In this document: positions 10,101-25,100 of the stretch, piece after piece
How positions within the stretch are numbered: position 1 is the stretch's first letter
How the letters are laid out: every line of letters starts with the position of its first letter
Assembly (NCBI GenBank): GCA_911728455.2
Contig: OU452228.1
Span: 9,224,629 to 9,288,628, forward strand
DNA length: 64,000 bases
Direction of reading: 5' to 3'
DNA from: Marthasterias glacialis
Lineage: Eukaryota; Echinodermata; Asteroidea; Forcipulatida; Asteriidae
The notes under the pieces: generated by a model
Databases searched by the model: none
Told to the model about the DNA's origin: nothing
What the model saw: only the letters and a program-made list of their open reading frames with translations
Position numbers and translations under genes: made by a program

Positions 10101-13100
10101 GTTTTGGTGAAATAAATTTATTAGAGAAGCTTGACATCACCGATACATCATTAAAACTCCATACACAGTAAGAAGTAATCAAATATCTGAATTAGAAACT
10201 TAGGCAGGCTCTTTGATTTATCAGACGTCCTTAGGGGTCGTCCAAAGTTTGCAACTTTTTAACAGTTATATGGAGAGTTGTCCTTTTTATGAACCACCAA
10301 GTATTTTGTTTTATGCGAGGCAGTATCTATGGGCATTAATATAATAATCCCCTCCATAAAGCATCTATGACAGTAATTGTCAATGTTGACAGACCCACAA
10401 CGATTGATGAATACCTTCATTACAACACTGCGAAAGTAAATGCCCTCTCTATGTCGCTGGTTTTCTCTCCTACAAGAGACGACACTAGCAGGCACATTGG
10501 GGAGTGGATTGTGATGACACCCTCCCCCATCCCCACCACCAATAAAAGATTGCATTAGAGATGTTTTCAAAAGAGGAAAATCTATTTAAGAAAACCCAAT
10601 TACTCATTTCTGGGTCTGATGTTTAAGGCATCGCAAAAGGGCCACAACCAATAAATAAAACTCAGGTTATTGTCTCGCTACAGCGAGTTAGCGTCTCACA
10701 ATGCATTCTCGAATGGTAAAAGACAAAGACATGACAACAACAGCAGGTGTTTTGTGGACATTTTTAAACCTTCTTTTGGGGTTTAATTTCAAGATGAAAA
10801 CTTGTTGCAGCGAGAGAAAAACTCACTGCTGCGAGAGAGTAACTCACTGCGACGAGATAGTAATTCGCTGCGGCAAGAGTAACTCGCTGCGGCGAGATAG
10901 TAACTCACTGTAAAGAGATAGTAACTCACTGCAGCAAGAGAATAACTCACTGCAGTGAGACAGTAACTCCTTACTGCATCAAGAGAGAGTAACTTGCCGC
11001 GGCGGGATAAAAACTCACTGCGGCGAGATAGTAACTCCTCACCCCGAGATACAAACTTGAATTTTGTTTAATTGGTTGTGGCATTTCTGCACTTCCGTAG
11101 ATGTTGTACTTACATCTCTTACGATCCATAAATGCATCCATCTGCCATAGGTCTAGATGAATCATTGGTTTCTTGACTCCATGCCAACGAGCGATTTTTT
11201 TCATCAGCTGGCTGTAGTACTTGACAAAACCCTTGAATGATCCTGCATGCACTCGAGACTAAAAATGACAAATATAAGGAAAAATTTGTCGAGCAGGGAA
11301 CGAAAACAAAGTGTATTTCTTCATGATGGTGGAGAAATTCTACAATGAAATCCTAGCACAGATAATGACCAACATTTCAACATCTGTTTTTGTTAAATTC
11401 AAAATATTCTGAACTCCACATTTCCAGTAAAACTTATCGAAGAGTACGAAATTGACTAATACAACTCACCTTCTGTTTGACTTTCTCTAGCATTGACCTC
11501 ACAACCCAACCTCTTACGAACCTGAGCACAAAACCAAAAAGAAAACCATAAACATTCTCAGATTAAATGAGTACTGTACTGCGAAAATCGATAGATTTCA
11601 CAACTGTGAAGAAAAAATCTTTTTAAGCGTTCTAAACTGTTGAACGATACACACAGTAAAAACAAGTCTTACACAAAACAGGATACAGGAAGAACTTTTA
11701 CAGTAAAAGTTAAAAAGAACAACTTTACTTTGAGGGTTGACCCTCTATCTGTTTAATTCAACCCATGAGGCCTGATACTTAACAGAGACAACTCCTTGCC
11801 CCTGGTCATTGCCTTGGTGCCCCTTGAAATGTTCCAGTACAAATTAACATTTCCCACATAGAGGTGGCCTTTATTAAGAAGATATTGCCTTGCCCTTACA
11901 CAGACCTGAAGAAAATTTCCGAAAGCAATTCAGGGCACTTAAACACCAATCTCTCTGCGACGAGATAGTAATTCGCTGCGGCAAGAGTAACTCGCTGCGG
12001 CGAGAGAGTAACTCACTGTAATTCAGGGCACTTAAACACCAATCTCTCTGAATTTTACCAAAAACTCTCAACGAACGAAGCCTACAGGACATGATCTTGC
12101 ATGCCAGTGCTTGGGGTCAGGTTGAACCGCCTCTGTACAGGGTGTGGAACAACCCCTTCTTCCCTTCCCCCAAATGACATTTTTTACAACAACACCTGCC
12201 CCTGTGAGTCACGGCAGACCATCTAACACATACTGCAAGCCTCTTCATGGTTCTGCTGGCCTGGTCAAACTCATCGATGACACTTTGGAGTGGTTGAGGA
12301 ACACTGATGTTCCAGAATGGACTAGAAACCAGTTACACAAACGACAACGACATGATAAAAAGACCTTCTAAATTCTTCAGACCTTTTACATTAGAACACC
12401 AAGCTTGCCCACAGATGAGTGGTCTTCTTGAACCATAGCTCATTCCAAAGATTCAAGTTGGATTCTTAAAAACAGAACTACAGAGAAAACAAAAGCTTAC
12501 TTTTGAATAGTAATGGCCGCCTTCTTCATTTGAGCTTTAGTAACGCCTCTCTTTCCCCCATGGAATAATCTGAAATCAAACAATTTCAATAATAATATAA
12601 ATAAACCATTAGAGAAATCTGATCTTTTGTTATTCTCTCAAACTCATTTTTCAGGCAGCAAATATATCCATGCAAAATAATTGTTACGCAAATAATGCAG
12701 TTTAAAATACCACATGACAAAATCAAAAGTACAAATTAAACGGACTGTGGTTTCTGAAATTTAGATAGTTATTACAAAAATTTACAAGAGCATTCACATA
12801 TCATTTAACAAGAACATGACGACATATCCCAGGCAATGCAATGAACATCTGTTTCAAAACAGTACGTTTTCATATTCGGGCAAGTCCAAGATTTTTGAGC
12901 AGTTACGTTTATGGGACATAGTGAAAGTTCAAACCTCTGTACAAGCAATTAATACAGGCCTAGTCATTGGTTTCAGTGGTTTTAATTCTAATGTTGGGCA
13001 TCGGCAAAGAGAATACCCACAAGACTTTATATGTTGTTAGTCTGTAAGATGATTGTGGAGCATCGTGGCCGAGCGGTTAAGATCACCGGACTCAAGTTCT

Positions 13101-16100
13101 GGTGTTGTTGGCAGCAGAGTGTGGGTTCGAATCCCGGTCGCGGCACTTGTGTTCTTGAACAAGATACTTTACCATAATTGCTTTGTCCTTCGGATGGGAC
13201 ATTAAGCCGTAGGTCCCATGTACTAGGATAGGTAGTGCACGTAAAAGAACCCAGAACACTTATCGTGGAAGAGTAGGGGAATTACCCCGGTATTTCTGGT
13301 TCACATAGCAAGCACCCTTATCTACAGGTTTCCTCAGGCTTGAGAGCTACAGTGATTAAGTTCATTTATGATGCATCCTTGGTTTCATTACCAGAAAGGT
13401 ATAATAATAATAAAGAAAACATGGTGCATGGAACTCCAAGGGAACCCTTTTTTTTGGACTTTCCTAACGGTTGGCAAAATAATGAGTTATAAACACATTT
13501 AATTTGGGGATGAACAAAGAAAAATTGACTGGGGCGGGATTCAAACCTGCGACCACTGGCTGTAAGTACCGTCGCTCTACCAACTGAGCTATCCAGCCCC
13601 AATGTTGGCGGTCTCCCTATTTTGTCAATATCAAAAACACATATTTACAAACACATGCTCCAAAAACATCAATGTTTATCTAAAACCTTTGGCATAATGT
13701 GGCTTGTAATAGTGTAACCACAGCTAGTATGCCTTCACCAATGCATACAGCATTCCTCGGAGCTAGCTGCATAAAATAAAATAGCAAGCACACACAAACA
13801 ATCATATGAATAAAATGCACGCAAACCCTGTGCTGGGTTTGGCTTTAATATATTGAGCTTAAAACCAGTAAAACAGTAAGAACTCAATGCGTTGCATTAT
13901 ATTTACTGGGTCCGATTTCATAAACCCTGTAAGCGAAAGAAAAATATTGCTAAGCAAAAACAGGTTACCAGCCAAAAGAGCTTGTTATTTAATTGTTGTG
14001 AAAAACAGACATCAAAGCAAAGCAAGGTTAAAAAACATACAAAACACTGAAAACTGGAAGGGTCTGTTCAAACAAATGAGACATAAAATAACAGTAAACC
14101 AGGAACAAGAACAGTTATAAATGCATGTCAGGGCCGCAAAAATAAAATAACCTACTCATACCAGCAGGTATGCAGCCCTTCTGATAAATAAAATTGGGTT
14201 TTTCAAATCTGAAGCTTCGATATGAAAAACTATGTTTGTAAATAACCTGACAAAGACTAACCAAATAAATCTCATACTTACTCCCATATATCTACACTTG
14301 GTCCAATTCTCTTCAGCATACTCAAGGCTTTCCTGTTGTCCAGGGCTTGTCTGGAAAGGTAAACAAAAATTGTTGAACAGTGAAAGCAAATATTCCAAAA
14401 CAAGACCAACTTGGGGGTACATTTAACCAGTTGCCATTGAATGAGATGTATGTACTTGCAAATGTTTTCTGAGCCAACAAACTGGTGATGTGAGTTTTGT
14501 ATTTTCATGTGAAATTCTAAGCCAAGAACAAAGGTTGACTGGCCATTCCACTGCTGAGAGTGCACTGAGAGCATGCACACGCTGTGTAACGCTTCGTTTC
14601 ACCCACACAAACAGGATATATGGCACTGAATATTTCGCCGTTTTTTGGCTATTGTGGGGGGTTTATTGTGTTATCCTGTATTGCTGTCCTTTTGTTCCAA
14701 AAAGAGGATTACGAGACATCGAGAGGCTTCCAAAATTGCTCATTCAATGTATTCCGGCTCAATGGAGGTAAGTCCGAGTGAACCGGGTTTCCAGCCTTGA
14801 TTCCGGATTTGGCGAACAATCATTGGCGGTAGCTCACGGCCAAGGTTTAGCATTTCACGGTGCATGAATTTGACGTTTACTCGATAGAGATAACAAAAAA
14901 CGTGGTGCTTCGAAGAGAATCTTTGTTCTCTTGGCTTTGTCTCGTCTCTTTGTGCCAGTGGTACTCTCAAATAAAAACTATTCCGGCGATTTCAAGAAAA
15001 TAATCCCGTCACGCTGGATGGGAAAACAATGGAAGATTCCTGGCGGCAACTGGTTAAGAAAGCTGGGCCAAACTGGAGTCTCTGGAACGCTAGGTGGCAG
15101 CAGACTTACCAGGTAAATATCCATTGATTTAAATTCATATGAAGCCTATTCCAATAAGCTATACCACATTGAGTGACACAGTTTTTGCAATCTATTTGTT
15201 CAAAATTTACATGAAGAGGAAAAACAGACATGTAACTTCGTTTTTGACAAAAGGAGGAAACTGCCCAGCACAAAAAATGTTGTACTGTGCTTTTTAGTCT
15301 TCTATGGCACTAAAAAAAAGGGTGAAAAAAAAAAGGGAAATCTGGTTATCGGCTGAAAAGTTACACACCTGACGAAGGAAAAAGAAACACACAACACACA
15401 TGCATAATTGAATGGCGTGTGTTCATATAAACAGAGAATATTTTGCATTAAGTGGAAAGTTTTAGCAACATTGATTTTCAAAACGGACGACATGACACAG
15501 TAAGAGAACCTACTGTCTCATGAGGTCACTCCACTTGTCTTGACGCATCCGATCCTTCAGCATCTTGTCTGATAGATAATTTCTCTCCCAGTCTCGACTG
15601 AAGATGTCCTCACGCTGGATCAACGCAATCTCTTTCCTCATCAGATGATCTTTATAAAACCTAAAACGTAGGGGAAAAAAGGTGAGCAAAAATGAGAACT
15701 ACATGAAATATCATTATATCTCAAATTTCAATTCATTTCAAATTGTTTAAATGTTTGTTTTTTTAACATAAAGAAAGTACTTTACAGGTCAGAGTTCAAC
15801 CTAAAAGGTTGCAAGGTCGCCAAATGCAAGTAAACAAAAATAAATAATAGGGAAATTCCATGTAGATTGTTTGGGATATTTAAGAAACAGTTTACATACT
15901 GTAAAATCTAAAAGAGCTGGAAAGGATAACAACGAAATGAGAGTTGACAAGTAACGTTACTGACTTCCATATAAACAAGGACTTGTAAATATTTGTCCAT
16001 ATTATTGACAAATTTAGTCAGCAGCAATAAATACTGCCAGAATGGGCATCAACAAAAATGCAATCATGTAAAGTCACAACAATACAAATAGTATATGCAC

Positions 16101-19100
16101 AACATTAAAATAATGCATGTTATAAAAAAAATTGGCAAATATTTCAATGCAGGAGGAAAACAACTATGCAAAACACAAATGAAAAATTCACAAAACATTA
16201 ATAAGTGAGATTGTAATGCATATAGTCATTTCAAAGCAAAAAAAAAAAATGAAAAATACACAAATCATCTGATACATGGATACAGCTAAAAGAAAACAAT
16301 AAACAATGTCATCAATTATACAAATGAGCCACAACAAAGCAATGTAAGAGTGGCAGCAAATTACCAGGGGTACAATAATAACAAATATGGTCTTGGATAA
16401 TTATTTTACACTTCATCCCAATGATGAAACACAAGTGACAGAATAAACATTAATTTCCATACTGACAATAAGTCATATAGATGGGTTGCACATGACGTCA
16501 ACAATGGGATAAATCAGCCATCTTTGATGAAAATGACTGCACATTTTTGAGTGCACAACTTTGCGTTACACGGAAGTACTGCATGCGCCACGCCTGCGTT
16601 TCATAAACTCCTTTCATGATTAGTTGGTAAGCAACTCAAGCTGCATTGAAACTTACAGAGCTTGACGCAGCTACAGGCCAAAATAGAAATTGTCATCAAA
16701 CACTGTACTACAACAATGTTCAGTAATTTATACATGAAAAGGGGCATGTGTACATTTATATTCAGAGTCAGTTTGTCAGAAAAAAAGGGAAGCAAACGCT
16801 TTTGTAGTCTTCCCTACAAAAAAAAATTGATGGGCAACAGACAGGTACACACGTAGTAAGAAATAACAATCAATGCAAATACAGCACACAAAACCAGTTC
16901 CATTAGCACTACACCAAGGCCAACCATAATTGCTGCTAATACACAAACAGCTTACCACCAGCCGTAATACAACGTCATGTACTGTGTGAGTGACTGTTTC
17001 TCTCCTCCAAAATGCATCATAACACATAAATAATTATAATTAAAACTAGAATGTATTCTTACCTGCTCATGCTTCGGGAGTCTCTCTGCTGCTTCTCCCA
17101 TCGTTCCCGTTCCTGCCTTTCCAACTCCTTACGATACTCCTTGGCGGTTGAACCTCCGAACAGCTCCCTGATATTAACTGATGTCTTAGCCTCTTGAGCT
17201 CTCTGGTTTGCTTTGGCCTCCCACTCCTGAACAAAATGTTTGGAAAAAGGCTTTTACTAGACCTCATACATATTCATGAATTCGAGCCGAATTTTCACTG
17301 GTCCATTCGCAAGCACGCGCCAGATCTTTGCTGTTTACCTAGCGCGTGCCAGTATTCACTTTTCGGGTAAATACGAACGCGTTGTAGACAATCGCATTAG
17401 GAACAGTCTACTACGCATGCGCTTTACAAAGAACTTGTAGAACTTTCGCCTGGGTGTTGTGGTCACGCGTAAACATTGCGCCCGTCTAGCTAGTTGATAT
17501 ACATGAAAAGATAGCGGCTCATTATAAGTAAATGTCTATCCCCATTTTCTCAAGTTCAATGATGCCAAACTGGAGAAGCTATGAGGTATACTAAAACAAA
17601 TACAAAATGGTTGAACCGTCGATATTAGCTCCCCTCAGTATTGAAGTTGACAAACTAATTCCCTTGGCTTCACCTCGGGAACTAGTTTGTCAACTTCCAA
17701 TACCTCAGGGAGCTAGTATCGACTGTCCACCCTCTAACCATGTTACATTTATATATTAAACCACAGGCTGCCAGAAAGTTATTTCCCAAAATAAAAATAA
17801 TCATAGATTTATTGTTAGAAGTACAAACAAGTCTACTTTGATAGAATGAACAGGAATATAGTGAAAAAGTTAGCGCAGCTTTCTATTGATTGATAGTGAT
17901 AGCGTGAGCGAAGAGGTTAAATGCAAGAGGTAGTTCAAAGCACCATGCCATCCCCAAAGTTTAAACAAAATGAAATTTTACATCACATCAATTTCTTAAC
18001 AAGAAGGTACATGTTTCCCCAATGCAAATATTTCAATCCTAGGATAAGAAACAATCAAATATTCATCAATGGTTTCTTCCCAGTGTAAATGAGACATTTC
18101 CTACCCTAGAATTGAAAAAAAGATGTGTTCACTGTTCTTCCTAGGTATAAAGCTTGTTTTCCAAAAATATCCTGGGGTTTACACTTGATGTAGTCACAGT
18201 GTTTTTCTAGGATAGTTGAGGCATTTCCTTAACTGTCATAGGACATAAACAAAACAGGTGTATTCACTGTGTTTTTTTCTCCTGGGATAGTTGAGGCATT
18301 TCCCTTAACTATCCTAGGATTAAAAACAGGTGTATTCACCATGTTTTTTCTCCTAGGACAGTTGAGGCATTTTCCTTAACTATCCTAGGAATAAAAAAGG
18401 TGTATTCACCATGTTTTTTCTCCTAGGATAGTTTAGGCATTTTACTTAACTGTCCTAGGATTAAAAACAGGTGTATTTACTGTTTTTTCTCCTAGGATAG
18501 TTGAGGCATTTTCCTTAACTATCCTAGGATTAAACATACAAGTTGGTTAACTGTTTTTTTCAACCTAGGATAGTTGAGGCAATTCCTCAACTTTCTTATG
18601 TCTGTGCAGTGTTTTTTCCCCTCGTTGTTATAGGATAGTTTAGGGAATTAAACAAATATTTTTAGACATTTAACTACTGCTCTTTTTTATGTAGATTAAG
18701 TGCTCTTTAAATCACTGTATTTAACTACCATTTTCAATTATTGATATTTTTAACATTGTAATGTGCATCTGAATAAATATTTTCCATGAACGTGCGAAAT
18801 AGAAATAAATAAATTTGTATAAAACACAATTTAGTTTAAGAAATAAGCTTGGGCGGTATTCAATTTTTGGTTACCGCCAAAATACCGCGGTATTGGGTAT
18901 TACCGGGAACTTTCTTGATGATAACAAAACAAAATATAAAAAAGCAGTCTATTAGCTGAATTGAGGCACTACAGTCACTGTTATTTTGCACCAGAAGCTA
19001 GCGCTGAACTTATCTTTATATTTTAAGAATAATAGGATAAATAATTTGACTTGTTTTTTAATAAACACAACCCTGACTCACCACATCTTTTGCTGCCCCA

Positions 19101-22100
19101 AACATTGGCAGAGGTCTCCCTTTCCATTCTTTCCCATGTGACGTACTGACCGTCCTGGGTCTAGAGGAGTTCATCCCAGCCAGAGGAGACTTCTCAGTGT
19201 AGGAACTCGACCTACGATCAACTCGGGCCGAGGATGGCCTCGACGAGCTGGCAGGGCTCAGGGAGCTCGTTGATCGAGAGGTAGGGGCCGAGCTTGGTCT
19301 CTGGATTTGTATTTCAGGAGGGGCGAGTTGGTACATCGGACTGGCGTCTTGGTTGGTGGCTTCATGGCTGTCACTCCAACTGCTGTGAAAAGGAACAGAA
19401 TCAATGCGTAACATGTGGACAGAGGTTGGTTTCATCACTTGTGTTTTGCCTCTGTGCAAAGAAAATCAAAAGTATTTCAGCTCAATGAGATGTAGGTTTG
19501 TACAGACACTACATGTTTGTATTATTTGATTTGATTTAGAATCATACTGGACATCAAAATAAACATTTTGCTTTTCCGAACATGACCTTTGACTCCCAAT
19601 TTTTTCGCACAAGACACTGTGAACATCTGGCTGACAGGGACGTGCAATCCTTGGAGTGGAAGAATGTCTTACACACGTTAAAAAGGACATTTGTGTCGAA
19701 CAAAATGCTTATTTTCTCAGAATGACAGACAAGCATTATGCCCCCATTGTTACCGCAGTTATTAAACTTTTTAATGAACTCTTTGATAAACTTACTCTAA
19801 AGATGCACATTTTGAGTGGACCTCCTCATTTCCACATGAGAGAGTGCGAAGCCCGTACCAGAAGGTGCGAGAAACACAAAGGTCAAAAGAGGGAAAATTT
19901 GAAAACCACAAGAGGATCTTCGGTTCGCACCAAAGATTATAGAGCGCCGTAGGCGCAAGATGGGGAACTCTTGCTGAAATGTGAAATCTCACTGGACGCC
20001 ATTTCGGCAAGTGACTCTATTGATACAACACTGATACGTGCGGACCAGTGTAGACAAGGACAATTGCTATCAGTGGGAAACACAGGCATTCACTTGCCGA
20101 AATGGCACCCATGCGTATTTCACTTTGCAACAGTAGATAAAGGCCCAGTTCCCCATCTTGCGCCTACGGCGCTCTATAATCTTTGGTTTGCACGCAGGGG
20201 GCAAGCCCTTAACACGAACAATTGGAATATAACACTGAAGCAACACTTACAGATTCTTTTGTTTTGGTAAAATTAATCTTAAAAAACACTGACATTCATT
20301 TTTTTATTAATAAAGGTAAAAATGTAAACACATGTATATTACATAGAGTTTTCATGAACATTATCAAAGATAAAAGAAAAAATAATGTGATGAGGGGTCA
20401 AACAGTAACATGGAGCTGTCATAGAGGGCGCCGAGTGAAACCAGGCAGTCAAAAAGAGGGCACACTTAATGGCTCGCTGTTCACGAACGCTATCTTGGAA
20501 TTTGTCTTCATTCAGGGTGCCTCAAATCACTTTACCAAACGACCACTATATCGAACAAAATCTAGGGATCTCGCAGTGTTCATTATAGCATTTTACTGTA
20601 TTTTATAATACTATAATAGTATACACAGGCCTGATACTTCACGGAGGCAACGGAGGCAATTACCTCTGCTGCCCCTGGTCATTGCCTTGGTGCCCTTGAA
20701 ATGTTTCAACAGAAATTGTACAATTTCTCACAGAGGTGCCCTTTATCAAGAAGAAAATGTCTTGGTGCCCTTGCCCTTTCTATAATGAAGCAATCAGGCC
20801 TGTATACTTCTCAGACAAGAAGGACAAAAATTCACAAACAGCACAACAAATGAAATGAGTGTAACTGCACAGAAAATAAAGGACTTGATAAAAATTAAGC
20901 AGTTGTTAGATTCAACAGACACCAAAAAATAAATGCACCAATAATAAATCACGTTGAGATCCATAGTTCTTTCAAACGGGAGGAGAGTTTGGTCAACGTA
21001 CCCATCATCAACAGATGCAGGCGGCTCAGGAGGGCCTTCACTCCACAGCGATGAACGGGACATCTGCATCAAGTTGGGCATTGTGGCTTCTAGACTCCCC
21101 GTTTCCTGCAGGTGGTCGAGGTTAGCTTGGAGAACAATAGTCATGGGACTGTCACTGCGACTTCCAGTGGCAGAATCTTGATTTAAAAGACAAAAAAACA
21201 GAGAAACTAAGTACTGTATATGAGTGACTATTACGACTTAACAATAACCCAAATCCATTAGGTCCTGTCAGATAAGGCATTGACCATTCACAATGGTAAT
21301 TGCATGACCAAAAAATCCTACAAAAGTCCAACATGAGAGTAAGTGATGCAAGCCGCCGAAGCATTGTTACTCATGTACACCGTTTGATGGGCTTTACAGT
21401 TTGGTCTATTGTATAAGAGGTCTTGCAAGATGTGTGGCCCTGAAAAACTGAAAGTGTGATTTTAACCACATGTAGTCAACTTCAGAATAGTTACTCACAA
21501 ACAGAATTTTCTCTGGTTCCGGCTGGTGACATGTCTCGACTGGGTGCAGGGGAGCCACCATTTTCACTCCCCCTGGGCGACACGGTCGGGCTGTTCCTTG
21601 GTGTACCACGAGGTGTCAGTGGTTTCTTTGTGATGGCTGGGGACATGGACGGGGCACCTCTAAAATGAGGTCTTCTCTGGTCTACTAGAGGTAACGTGCG
21701 TTGCTGCAGTTGATTCCGGTGGTCATTCGTAAGGGCCATGTAAGCTGTATCAAGAACAGTTTCAAATGTTACTGGCAAAGTTGGAGTAAATATTTGTTGC
21801 AGGTTGTGTCATAGTTGCTCTTTTTAATTAACCAATGTTCTGAGAGATTTTTCTGACTTGATGCTTGATAGTCGTAGCTGAGCAGTCAAGTGCACCGGGC
21901 TCAAGTTCTGATGTTGTCAGAGTGAGTTTGGTTCCTGTGTCGTTCAGTAAGACACTTGACCATAATTGCTTCATCCTTCGGATGGGAGGTTAAGCCAAAG
22001 GTTCTGTGTGTTGTGTTATTGCACAAAAAAGAACACAATACATTTATCCCTAAAGAGAAGGGGTTTGCCCCAGTGTTTCTGGTATGGTTGGCCGCAGATT

Positions 22101-25100
22101 GCACCAAACCACCTTGCTAACTCTTACAAGGTGCTACCAAAATGGGTCTCATATAAATTCAAACATAGCTCTGCATAACTATTGTAAAAAATAACAAGCA
22201 CTTTGAGATGCCAGTAGGGTGTGACAAAGCACAATAAAACAACTGTGTATTATTGTAATTATTAATGATATTATGAGATTTGTTTTCAATAACAACAAAT
22301 CTCAACACATCAAACCATCAAAATATTTAGAAAACTACATTTCTTGATTTCTGATTCTAAAGGCCAATATAACGCAAGTAACCACTGAATTACTTATACA
22401 TAAATAACCTGAAATACTCTGTGTGATTTATCAATCCGATTTTGTTCCCATAGCAACCACACTGGTTACCCTTTGTTGGCATAATAAACCTCTTCCCTCC
22501 TGAATCCAACCTCAAAAAACAAAAAAAACAACTACAAAAAAATTACTTAATACACAAACATGCAACTTGTAACTGAAATAAAAGAAAGAAAATGGCCGAC
22601 CACACTTAACGTTCTAGTTTTTTTTTCACAGTTTTCTGTGGCACTAGTATTTAACCCCAAAAAAAGGAGGAAAAAAATCAGCTGATCAGTTGCATGCCTG
22701 AATATAATCTCTATGGAACACTAACCATATTTCTTAACGAGAGGTCTGGGCGGAAACAGAGTCCAAACAGCATACTCATTAGACATGATGAACTACAAAT
22801 CGTTTGGAAGCATCCAACTTTGCATCAGTGGCTGTGAGTGACTCTATAATACTAATCATCCTATATACCTTGTATCAATGGTGGAAAACAAGCAGACAAG
22901 ATCTACCAGACAACCTTATCTCTCTTTAGCATACTTTAAATACACACTGTCCAGTGTTGTATTTGTTTGAAGGAAAACCCTATCTCCATGTTGTGGCTTT
23001 TATAGTAAGTTGTAATCCAATTGCCTAGCGAGTTACTACCTTAAGCTAGGTATCAATGATACCATCAAGTTAATCAGTTTGAATCCCCATGTTGTGGCTT
23101 TTATCAGTTGAGTTGTAATCAACCTGCCTGGGCACAATTTCATGGCACTGCTCAGCACAGAATTCTGCGCTTACGGCGCCCTGTGAAGCACAAGAATCCA
23201 TTGAACCAATTCACCTGACGTCATCGTCACATTAATGTTGGTTGCCCCAATTGGAAGGCAATGTCACTGTGTGTTATACAGTGTGGTGCGCAATTCAGGC
23301 GATGCGGCGTTTACACGACGGTACCTACTGACTTCCAAAATGGTGAACGTGGCACAGTCGCTGCGTGTGACGCGTGTGAAAGGGGTCAATAAGATGTAAG
23401 CGCAGAGTTCCTAAAACTGGGCCCCGGTGAGATGCCACCTAAGCTATGACTGTCATCATGTATTATATAGTGAGTTTGAAAAAAATAAAGGAGTTAGGCG
23501 ATTCGAAACCTACTTGTTTGGATGATGACAAGGTCGCAGCATATCGCCGCATACAAGCAAAGTGTGGTTTTTGAGGAAATGAGTTTACATGTCATAAATT
23601 CATCTTTGATAATAAAGTTTCCTTGATTATAATGGAAAAAATGTAAGATCATTGATAAGATTTTCAATTTCTCAAAATACACTCTCCGTAATAGAGCCTG
23701 TTTTCACTCTACTGCTTACTTAAAAAAGGCATCCAATTAGAGAATAAGTAAACAAAATATTGTTTTAAAAATCAATTCCTAAACAAACAAAATATGTGGC
23801 TGAAACAAAAATGGCCGAAATGGCATTCAAAAAAGAAGACAACCTAAACGTCAGTTTGAGAAATATTTACATCAGCGCTAATTAGGTGTTATTTGAAAAC
23901 TCTCATTCTCATCTATTTGATGGGAAATAAATCCCACTTTTTGGTTTTGGTAGGAAGTGCTTTGTTTTGGCAACGGAAAATAATCAGAAACAATCATTAG
24001 CAGTAAACATTAAAAAGAATTTGGTAGACCCATAAATTCTGCTATTTCCTGTGCTTCGCGTGCTGTGTATACGCGTTAAGCAACTCTGGTACCAAGCGAG
24101 ATTGCAATAGAGTAATTGTAGGTTTTGAAACTTTGCATGGTGGAACTACATGTACAATCTAGTAAGGCAGGGCTCACCCTTAACACTAGTCCGCCGTACA
24201 TTGGCTCGTAAAATCTGCTACTGGGCTAGTAAACACCAGTTCTCAACTTGCCCTGTGGGCTACCAAAAACTATGCAACTTATATGTTCTTGTTCACAATG
24301 CTCACACTTCTTCCTTTTCAGATGTGAATAAGTAATTTTAGAAATGTGTTAATTTATTTTTGAGTGTGTGAATGTAATTTCATTTGACCACGCTAAACTG
24401 GTTGTGATCGCTACCATTAGTATCAGGAAGATACAAGTTATGACAATACATGTTTAAAATATGGGCGATGAAAACTTCTGGGGGGCAGGTGAAGTAAAAT
24501 GTGCAGTTTACTAGCCCCGTGGGCTACTTGACAAAAAAGCTTAAACGCAAGGCCTGTAAGGTTTGCAGTAACATCACATGACATCTCTCCTTGAGTTGTG
24601 ATGGTTCTGAAGAGAATGGTGGTGTAAAAACTCAACGTTTCAGTATGCTCTGATTGTCTTCAGGAGAAAAGCTGGACGCTGATGCTGCAGGCTGTATATA
24701 TAAGTATCAGGCTGAATTGTTAAACCGCCGGTTCTTTCCAGAGCCTGACCACAACTCAGAGAGAGAATTCATGTACATGGTGTTACCGCAAACCTTACTA
24801 GAAAAGAGTATTCGTATGCATGCTTAACATAATATAAATAAGCTGACTTTACAGCAAGCACAGAGTTTCTCAATTTAACCCAGTAGGCAGGAAATAATCA
24901 TTATGCAGAACACCATAGTAAGCCAAGTTGAGTTGCTAAGCAAACAGCTTTGCGTAGCCGAAATACAAAGGCAATTAGCAGAAACAGGTATTTATTATTG
25001 TCACCTGGCTATAACTTGCTTAGAATATACATTCCTTAACCCTAGCAGTCCCGGGCTTAAATTGGCCCAATGTTCAGACTAGGTAGTGGCAGGACCCATA

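Noticed and set aside
13063-13150. Plus-strand tRNA-Leu(CAA) gene
   Set aside because: The anticodon arm and B box match, but the ends do not form an acceptor stem and a SINE body follows directly.
13526-13600. Minus-strand tRNA gene candidate
   Set aside because: The A and B boxes are good, but the anticodon stem does not pair, the acceptor has mismatches, and the same flank recurs at 31.7 kb, so it is a SINE head.
18190-18605. CRISPR-like array (hairpin repeats at regular spacing)
   Set aside because: The spacers are themselves near-identical and the context is a eukaryotic intron, so it is a minisatellite.
20222-20608. 128-residue plus-strand frame
   Set aside because: No domain, composition or splice context. 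It overlaps repeat sequence in an intron of the minus-strand gene.
20992-21001. Longer form of exon 20 through the open frame to about 20,960
   Set aside because: The GG|GTACGT donor gives the phase needed by exon 21; the later candidate donor is weak and gives the wrong phase.
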